Source: Ilumatobacteraceae bacterium (GTDB taxonomy: Bacteria > Actinomycetota > Acidimicrobiia > Acidimicrobiales > Ilumatobacteraceae). From it: a stretch of 10,383 nucleotides of DNA. The stretch spans positions 1-10,383 of the forward strand of contig JAENVT010000219.1 of NCBI GenBank assembly GCA_016650435.1, given 5' to 3'. The notes beneath the pieces are model-generated. The model was not told the origin of the DNA. It saw nothing but the letters and a program-made list of their open reading frames with translations, and made no database searches. This document shows positions 5,880 through 10,383 of the stretch, in pieces (positions within the stretch are counted from its first letter, which is position 1; every line of letters starts with the position of its first letter). A program made the position numbers and the translations under genes.

Positions 5880-6239
5880 ATGATTCCCCGAATCGTTCGT
5901 CGCCGAATCCGACCGATGTGGCTCGCTGCCGTGGCAACGGCGGCGTGGGTCAACCGCAAAGATGTGATGCGTTGGACCGAGTTCTTGCGTCGAGCCGTTC
6001 GGCAACGTCAGACCCGTCCATTGGCCGACTGGATCACCGAGGCCAAGGTACGCGCTGCAGTGACATCCGATCCCGTCCTCCGTCGCGATCCGGCATTGAA
6101 GGACCTTGCCGTGAACGATGGGGTCGTCACGTTGATGACCAACACGGCGGCGTGGCCGGATTCCGGTGCCCACGTCCGAAGGCTCACTAAGATCAAGGGC
6201 ATTGCCGACGTCACTGCACTCACCCTCGCCGATAGCTGA
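5880..6239 (+). CDS. Small BON-like domain protein, function unknown
   Basis: A 119-residue protein, start ATG 5880 behind AAGGAG (5868-5873, 6-base spacing). The N-terminus is very basic (MIPRIVRRRIRPMW) followed by a short hydrophobic stretch (LAAVATAAWV, 15-24), too weak to call a membrane segment with certainty. The C-terminal half (about 53-117) has the BON pattern: an initial helix AKVRAAVTSDP, strand DLAVNDGVVTLMTN (75-88), a helix SGAHVRRLTKIKGIADV and a final strand TALTLAD. BON domains are found in stress and envelope proteins and bind lipid or protein surfaces. It follows a sigma-B-type promoter and precedes the fumarase by 12 bp, so it is probably a stress-induced gene. The BON assignment is by pattern and moderately sure. 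Confidence 0.72.
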   Translation: MIPRIVRRRIRPMWLAAVATAAWVNRKDVMRWTEFLRRAVRQRQTRPLADWITEAKVRAAVTSDPVLRRDPALKDLAVNDGVVTLMTNTAAWPDSGAHVRRLTKIKGIADVTALTLADS

Positions 6240-6251
6240 ACGCGAGTAGTC

Positions 6252-7574
6252 GTGGCGTCGACTCATCGTTGGGGCGCGCAGACGCAAAAGGCCATCGACA
6301 ACTTTCCCGTATCGGGCGACCGAATACCGCAGCCGTTGATCGAAGCATTGGCGATGATCAAGGCGGAGGCCGCGGCCGTCAACAACGAGCTCGGGATCAT
6401 CGGCGAATCGATGGCCTCGGCGATTCGCCAGGCTGCCGACGAGATCGTGGGCGGCAAGATGGCCGATCAGTTCCCGGTCGACGTCTTCCAGACCGGCTCG
6501 GGTACGAGCACCAACATGAACATCAACGAAGTGATCGCCAATCGTGCGGCGGAAATACTCGGTGACGAAGTTCATCCCAACGATCACGTCAACGCATCCC
6601 AGTCATCCAACGATACGTTTCCTTCGGCGGCGCGCCTGGCTGCGGTGTTGCAGCTCACCGCGGCTCTGCTGCCCGCTCTCGACTCGCTGCGGGCGTCACT
6701 GCTGGATCTCTCCGGTCGCCACCAAGAGACCGTCAAGATGGCACGGACTCATCTCATGGACGCCGTACCAATGACCTTCGGTCAGGAGGTCAGTGGATGG
6801 GCGAGGGCAGTCGAACTGTCGTCCGAGCGCATCAAGGCAATGCTTCCGCGCCTTGCCGAACTCCCCATCGGTGGCACAGCGGTCGGCACCGGTCTGAATG
6901 CGCCCCGCGGCTTCGGCTCGATGGTCGCTCAACGATTGAGCGTGCGGACCGGATTCACCTTCATCGAAGCCGGCAACCACTTCGAGGCTCAATCCAGCCA
7001 GGACGCGATGGTCGAGGCCGGCGCCATGTTGAAAGTTGTCGCCTTGTCGCTGCACAAGATCGCCGGTGATCTGCGACTGCTGGGGTCCGGGCCACATGGT
7101 GGCCTGGGTGAGATCACCTTGCCCGAACTGCAGGCGGGAAGTTCGATCATGCCTGGCAAGGTGAACCCTGTCATCCCGGAAATGGTCCAACAGGTGACAG
7201 CGCAGGTTGTCGGCAACGACGCAACGATGACGTTCGCAGCGACGATGTCGACGCTGCAACTCAACACGGCGATGCCGATCACTGCGCGCAGCCTGTTGTC
7301 ATCGACGCACCTCCTCGCCAACGCGGCGTCGCTGCTCGACACGCGATGCATCCGCGGCATCGAGGTTGATCGTGATCGGATGATGCGCAACGCCGAACGG
7401 TCCCCCGCCATCGTCACCGCCTTGGCACCACGTATCGGATACGACGCGGCTGCCAAGCTTGTGCATCAGGCAGAGGAACAGGGCATTTCATTGGCTGAAC
7501 TGATCGAGCAACAAGACGCCGGCACGTCGTCGATCGGCGATGCGTTACTGGCCATGACCCGACCGGCCGATTGA
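6252..7574 (+). CDS. fumC: Class II fumarate hydratase (fumarase C), short N-terminus
   Basis: A 440-residue aspartase/fumarase superfamily enzyme converting fumarate and L-malate in the TCA cycle (cytoplasmic homotetramer, no metal cluster). Motifs: GAQTQ (8-12), QTGSGTSTNMNINEV (80-94), NASQSSNDTFPSA (114-126), ARTHLMDAVP (164-173) with catalytic His167, and the SS-loop GSSIMPGKVNP (296-306) with the catalytic Ser. His rather than Gln after T166 favours fumarase over aspartase. The start is GTG 6252, and no Shine-Dalgarno of note precedes it. E. coli FumC has 21 residues before WGAQTQ; here there are six, and the usual MGxxxVPxD segment is missing. The frame upstream is closed by the stop of the preceding gene (6237-6239), so it cannot be extended. 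It converges on the phosphatase gene with 7 bp between stops and no terminator. Confidence 0.93.
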   Translation: MASTHRWGAQTQKAIDNFPVSGDRIPQPLIEALAMIKAEAAAVNNELGIIGESMASAIRQAADEIVGGKMADQFPVDVFQTGSGTSTNMNINEVIANRAAEILGDEVHPNDHVNASQSSNDTFPSAARLAAVLQLTAALLPALDSLRASLLDLSGRHQETVKMARTHLMDAVPMTFGQEVSGWARAVELSSERIKAMLPRLAELPIGGTAVGTGLNAPRGFGSMVAQRLSVRTGFTFIEAGNHFEAQSSQDAMVEAGAMLKVVALSLHKIAGDLRLLGSGPHGGLGEITLPELQAGSSIMPGKVNPVIPEMVQQVTAQVVGNDATMTFAATMSTLQLNTAMPITARSLLSSTHLLANAASLLDTRCIRGIEVDRDRMMRNAERSPAIVTALAPRIGYDAAAKLVHQAEEQGISLAELIEQQDAGTSSIGDALLAMTRPAD

Positions 7575-7581
7575 CCATCGA

Positions 7582-9654
7582 CTAGTCACCGAGGAAGTCG
7601 ACACAGACCAGGGCCAAGTCGTCGAAGCGCTGAGTGACCGATGCTGCGAGCGTTTCGACGAACTCCTGTGGGGGCAGGCCGGCATGCAAGGCGGCGAGCG
7701 TGGCCAGCCGGGCCAACCCGATGTCGAGGTGCTCGCGTCGCCGCTCGACCAGGCCGTCGGTGAACATCAACACTCGGTCGCCGGGATGCACCTCGACCGA
7801 CGACGATTGGTAGTTCTGCTCCTCGAAGAAGGCCAAGGGCGCCCCGGGCCGTTCAGTGAGATATGTCGAAGCGCCGTTCGCCACGATCAGCGGTGAGAAG
7901 TGGCCGGCCTGTGCCCACCGCAGAGTTCGCGAGGCGATGTCGAGCACCGCGTAGCAACACGTCACGAAGGGTCCGTCGGGCTCGTTCAGCCGTGCCGTCA
8001 CGTTGTTGGCTCGGATCAAGACATCGCCGGGCTCGGTGTGTTCGGCAGCGATAGCTCTGAAGATGTTGCGAACCTGCACCATGAACACGGCAGCGCTGTG
8101 CCCGTGTCCGGCTACGTCGGCGATCACCAGCGCCATCTGGTTGTCGTCAAGTGCAAACACGTCGTACCAGTCACCGCCGACCGGTTGGCGCGGGTCCGCC
8201 GGCTCGTACACCGCGGCGATGCGCACACCATTCAGTTCGGGAAGTCGAGTAGGCAGCGCCGCAGCCTGCAGCAGGCCGATCGCAGTGAGTTCCACTGCAG
8301 CCTGCAGGGCGGCAGCGCGGGACGCCTCCTCGGCCAGAACCACTTCGGTGACATCGCGCGAAGAAGAGATATATCCGTCGCCGAGCTTGGCGACCTGCAG
8401 TGTCCAGTAAGCCTGCCTCCGCTTGCCGACGAAATCGTCACCCTCTCGCGGAGCGAGATCGGCGTACTGCACGCGATGACCCTGATACGGGATTCCGGTC
8501 TCGACGACCTCGCCGAGCCGAGCGAACATTCCCGACGCTCGCCAATCAGGATGGATCTCACAGATCAATTGGCCGACGAGCCCATCGGTGCCGCGCCGAG
8601 CACCGCTCGAGCTCGGGCTGTTGACAAACTCGATGACGAAGTCGACGATCTCGCCGTCGTCGTCTCGCACCGCTCGAGCAACCGTGACGTTGTCGAGCAT
8701 CGCGTCGAGTGCCCGTCGGAACTCGACCTGATGCGCTGCCTGGGTCGCGGCGATCCTGGCAAGTGCCAGCGTCACGAGCGACGACACCGTCCCGGCAAGG
8801 GTGGTCATTGCTTCCGTGATCGGCCGAGGCGCGGCCCAGCCAACGTGCATCACGCCGACAGCGAGGCCCGCCGGGTCTGCACGGAGCGGCATCGACACGC
8901 TCGTTTGCTCCAGCAAATCAGACCAGGTTGTGTTCGGCTCGGGACGCCTCTCGTCGATGTTCACGCGCCCTGATTGCACGACAAGCGCATTGGTGCGGGC
9001 CGCCTCGGCGATCGGGCTGTCGTCTTGAAGCATCACTCGCGATCCAATGATGCGAGCGACGTCATCCGCGCCGAATCCGGCGAGGGCAGCAACGACGAGC
9101 AGGTCGCCCTCGAGCATTGCAACAGTTGCTCGGCCTTCGAAGGTGTCGATGAGAAACGAACACACGTAGTCAGCGATCTGGTGCTCATCGACCGCCGTGG
9201 TCAACGACTCCGACAGTTGCATCAGCCTCTGTGCTTGTCCCCGGGGAACGATGTTCTCCGTCGTGTTCCAATGCCAATCCAAACCAGTCTCCGCTCTGTC
9301 GGAGCGTTCGGATTGGCGAACCTCGTCGAGTCGGCGTACGAGCATGATCACTCCTGAAACGGCGGCGACAAAGACACCGATCCCCACCGCGTCGGCTGTC
9401 GTCGAAACCTGCCATGATCGCTCGGGCGGCGTGAATCCCCACCACAACGCGACCGTGCTGAGCGCCGCACAGACCAACGCCGCACGGATGCCGGCAATGA
9501 ATGCCGCGATGACGCACCCGAGCAGCAGCAACGACGTCGGGCGGTACTTGGCAGAGTCATCGATCGGGCTGAGCACCACGGTGATGAACACAGGAAAAAC
9601 TGCACCCAACAAAAACTCGCGGTACGTCGGGCGACGATGTTGCGTCCCTGGCAC
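7582..9654 (-). CDS. Membrane DUF4118-GAF-PAS-SpoIIE (PP2C) serine phosphatase, RsbU-type
   Basis: A 690-residue protein, start GTG 9654, 7 bases after the PRC-barrel stop (weak ribosome site, likely coupled). Four hydrophobic segments near 15-29, 41-58, 59-73 and 88-107 resemble the KdpD-type DUF4118 membrane bundle, including the FTPPERSWQV loop. A GAF domain follows (about 142-302), then a PAS-like domain (about 310-440, ending YISSSRDVTEVVLAEE), then a SpoIIE/PP2C domain (about 455-689). Metal ligands are intact: GGDWYD (493-498), DVAGHG (513-518), FTDGLVE (631-637), DDLAL (678-682). It should dephosphorylate STAS antagonists such as the product of 4337-4663, freeing the sigma factor; the sensory half would detect membrane or cytoplasmic signals. 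A sigma-B/F promoter upstream of the preceding gene suggests positive feedback. There is no HATPase domain. Confidence 0.9.
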   Translation of the reverse strand: MPGTQHRRPTYREFLLGAVFPVFITVVLSPIDDSAKYRPTSLLLLGCVIAAFIAGIRAALVCAALSTVALWWGFTPPERSWQVSTTADAVGIGVFVAAVSGVIMLVRRLDEVRQSERSDRAETGLDWHWNTTENIVPRGQAQRLMQLSESLTTAVDEHQIADYVCSFLIDTFEGRATVAMLEGDLLVVAALAGFGADDVARIIGSRVMLQDDSPIAEAARTNALVVQSGRVNIDERRPEPNTTWSDLLEQTSVSMPLRADPAGLAVGVMHVGWAAPRPITEAMTTLAGTVSSLVTLALARIAATQAAHQVEFRRALDAMLDNVTVARAVRDDDGEIVDFVIEFVNSPSSSGARRGTDGLVGQLICEIHPDWRASGMFARLGEVVETGIPYQGHRVQYADLAPREGDDFVGKRRQAYWTLQVAKLGDGYISSSRDVTEVVLAEEASRAAALQAAVELTAIGLLQAAALPTRLPELNGVRIAAVYEPADPRQPVGGDWYDVFALDDNQMALVIADVAGHGHSAAVFMVQVRNIFRAIAAEHTEPGDVLIRANNVTARLNEPDGPFVTCCYAVLDIASRTLRWAQAGHFSPLIVANGASTYLTERPGAPLAFFEEQNYQSSSVEVHPGDRVLMFTDGLVERRREHLDIGLARLATLAALHAGLPPQEFVETLAASVTQRFDDLALVCVDFLGD

Positions 9655-9661
9655 GGTCAGC

Positions 9662-9991
9662 TCAAGAATTGCCGTAAAAGTCGTTGTAACGGCCTGACGC
9701 GCTGGAATGCTCGATCGGCTTGTAGACCGGCGCCGACCTGACGCTGCGCTTGGTCATCGCCAGATAGATCGTGTGCTCAGGCCCGCTGATCGAGCTGATC
9801 AGACCTGCTGGAATGAGCCGCTTGCGTTCAAAGATCCACCATCCAGTGCCGACGACGAGATAGCACGAATCGGCCCGGAGAGAGTGGTCATCGATCGTAC
9901 CGACTCTGCCATTGACCGCGACGACGGCGTAGCCGATCAAATTCCGAACTGCGTCCGCAGACGGGGGAAAGGTCCAAATGTCCGCTAGCAA
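9662..9991 (-). CDS. PRC-barrel domain protein
   Basis: A 109-residue protein. Start TTG 9991-9989 is chosen because GGAGG (10002-9998) lies 6 bases upstream. A longer open frame to 10177 would run through the promoter at 10040-10067 and its extra sequence is not PRC-like. The domain is clear: NLIGYAVVAVNGRVGTIDDHS (17-37), SCYLVVGTGWWIFERKRLIPAGLISSIS (42-69), TIYLAMTKRSVRSAPVY (74-90). It resembles actinobacterial PRC-barrel proteins with the pattern YLVV-TG-WIF-(K)-LIPAG and TK--I--AP. PRC-barrels are small beta-barrels found in RNA-processing and photosynthetic proteins, and as free stress-associated proteins in actinobacteria; no activity can be assigned. It is the first gene of a pair with the phosphatase (7-base gap) behind a sigma-B/F-type promoter. 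Confidence 0.85.
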   Translation of the reverse strand: MLADIWTFPPSADAVRNLIGYAVVAVNGRVGTIDDHSLRADSCYLVVGTGWWIFERKRLIPAGLISSISGPEHTIYLAMTKRSVRSAPVYKPIEHSSASGRYNDFYGNS

Positions 9992-9997
9992 CCGAGG

Positions 9998-10002
9998 CCT
10001 CC
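9998..10002 (-). promoter_or_regulatory. Ribosome binding site GGAGG setting the TTG start of the PRC-barrel gene
   Basis: GGAGG on the minus strand, 6 bases before TTG 9991-9989. It decides for the 109-residue form over the longer frame. Confidence 0.6.
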
Positions 10003-10039
10003 GTCCTGTTCGCACCTCTGGAGAACGTGCATGAACGTG

Positions 10040-10067
10040 GTACCCAAAACGGCGGCACCATGAAACC
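10040..10067 (-). promoter_or_regulatory. Sigma-B/F-type promoter for PRC-barrel/phosphatase pair
   Basis: On the minus strand GGTTT (10067-10063), a 17-base spacer (10062-10046) and GGGTAC (10045-10040). This is a full match to the SigF/SigB consensus GGTTT-N15-17-GGGTAY. A start near 10033 would give a leader of about 42 bases to TTG 9991. Confidence 0.8.
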
Positions 10068-10083
10068 TCATCGCAGAGGTTTC
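10062..10083. repeat. Perfect 8-bp inverted repeat joining two divergent -35 boxes
   Basis: GAAACCTC (10062-10069) and GAGGTTTC (10076-10083) around ATCGCA. Each arm holds the GGTTT -35 box of one of the two outward-facing promoters, so the repeat is explained by promoter symmetry. The shared GAGGTTTC includes bases beyond the -35 core and might also mark a regulator site. Confidence 0.8.
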
Positions 10084-10104
10084 GACCGCTGCCAGCCGGG
10101 GTAT
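10078..10104 (+). promoter_or_regulatory. Sigma-B/F-type promoter for the second anti-sigma ATPase gene
   Basis: GGTTT (10078-10082), a 16-base spacer (10083-10098) and GGGTAT (10099-10104), a full consensus match. A start near 10111 would leave a leader of about 108 bases to ATG 10219. The -10 lies in the loop of a GCCAGC/GCTGGC palindrome (10091-10096 and 10108-10113), which may be chance. Confidence 0.8.
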
Positions 10105-10218
10105 CAAGCTGGCCGTGATGTGGCCATTTTGCTGTTTCGGTGACGGCGTCGCGCCGCGCCGCGCCCACATCGCTCAAGTTCCGTGCCTTGCGACGACGTC
10201 AGACCCACTTTGTTACGC

Positions 10219-10383
10219 ATGAACGCCAGCGCGATCGACCGTGTGCAGCAGACCTTCGAGGCTGTACCGACGAGTGCTCGTGCTGCTCGACAATTCGTCA
10301 CCAGCACGCTGCGCGCTCATGGAGCCGCGAACAGCGTGATTAGCGACTATGCACTCGTGGTCAGTGAGCTCGCCACCAACATC
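10219..10383 (+). CDS. Second RsbW-like anti-sigma/HATPase protein, N-terminal part (3' truncated by window)
   Basis: The first 55 codons from ATG 10219; the frame is still open at the window end. There is no strong ribosome site, and an in-frame TTG at 10210 is possible but less likely. The residues read as the start of a HATPase_c_2 (anti-sigma regulatory factor) domain: QTFEAVPTSARAARQFVTSTLRAHG (11-35), then SDYALVVSELATNI (42-55). The N-box E-x-x-x-N is present (E50 to N54), so unlike the protein at 4656-5045 this one keeps the Mg-binding Asn and may be an active kinase. The G-boxes lie beyond the window. A full-consensus sigma-B/F promoter upstream suggests feedback on the same stress circuit. 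It could instead belong to a different partner-switching pathway. Confidence 0.85.
   Translation, partial: MNASAIDRVQQTFEAVPTSARAARQFVTSTLRAHGAANSVISDYALVVSELATNI

Noticed and set aside
7900..8973. 357-codon plus-strand open frame opposite the phosphatase gene
   Set aside because: It is a high-GC shadow of a gene whose catalytic motifs are clear; the translated product has no recognisable domain.
10062..10083. Stem with hexaloop ATCGCA (A at 1, G at 4) resembling half of an ANTAR RNA target
   Set aside because: It lies upstream of both predicted transcript starts (about 10033 and 10111), no second hexaloop hairpin sits beside it, and the arms are fully explained as paired -35 boxes.
9992..10177. 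Longer form of the PRC-barrel protein
   Set aside because: The extension crosses the consensus promoter, has no domain-like sequence, and TTG 9991 has a GGAGG site.

Overview
The window comes from a high-GC actinobacterium. Evidence is the many GTG/TTG starts with good Shine-Dalgarno sites, an F420-type (LLM class) oxidoreductase tail, an SCO6745-family protein, a GAF-ANTAR regulator and a sigma-B/F operon with a mycobacterial-style GGTTT-N16/17-GGGTAY promoter signature. The exact class cannot be fixed from the sequence alone. It is chromosomal: no insertion sequence, integrase, tRNA, rRNA or CRISPR array was seen.

Layout. (1) 1-1094, plus strand: the end of an LLM-class oxidoreductase, then an SCO6745-like protein. 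(2) 1114-2388, minus strand: a GAF-ANTAR regulator and, downstream of it, a STAS protein whose usual phospho-serine is cysteine. (3) 2389-2825: a 437-bp divergent intergenic region. (4) 2826-3899, plus: a fatty-acid desaturase ending at a strong hairpin. (5) 3900-4336: a 437-bp non-coding stretch with several inverted repeats. (6) 4337-5791, plus: a translationally coupled operon of STAS antagonist, RsbW-like anti-sigma factor (degenerate ATP site) and sigma-B/F-type sigma factor. (7) 5807-7574, plus: a sigma-B-type promoter, a BON-like small protein and a class II fumarase with an unusually short N-terminus. (8) 7582-9991, minus: a PRC-barrel protein and a membrane DUF4118-GAF-PAS-SpoIIE phosphatase. 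(9) 9992-10218: a divergent promoter region. (10) 10219-end, plus: the first 55 codons of a second RsbW-like ATPase that keeps the N-box Asn.

How it fits together. This is a partner-switching (RsbV/RsbW/RsbU-type) general stress module. The STAS proteins would be dephosphorylated by a PP2C phosphatase that has membrane, GAF and PAS sensory parts; free STAS would then draw the anti-sigma factor away from the sigma factor. The strongest non-coding signal is at 10040-10104. Two back-to-back promoters of sigma-B/F consensus face outward, and their -35 boxes are the two arms of one perfect 8-bp inverted repeat. One would drive the PRC-barrel/phosphatase pair and the other the second anti-sigma ATPase. 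A third match at 5807-5832 would place the BON-like protein, and possibly the fumarase, in the same regulon. Together these predict that the sigma factor controls both positive (phosphatase) and negative (ATPase) elements of its own switch. These regulatory links are inferred from motifs, not shown.
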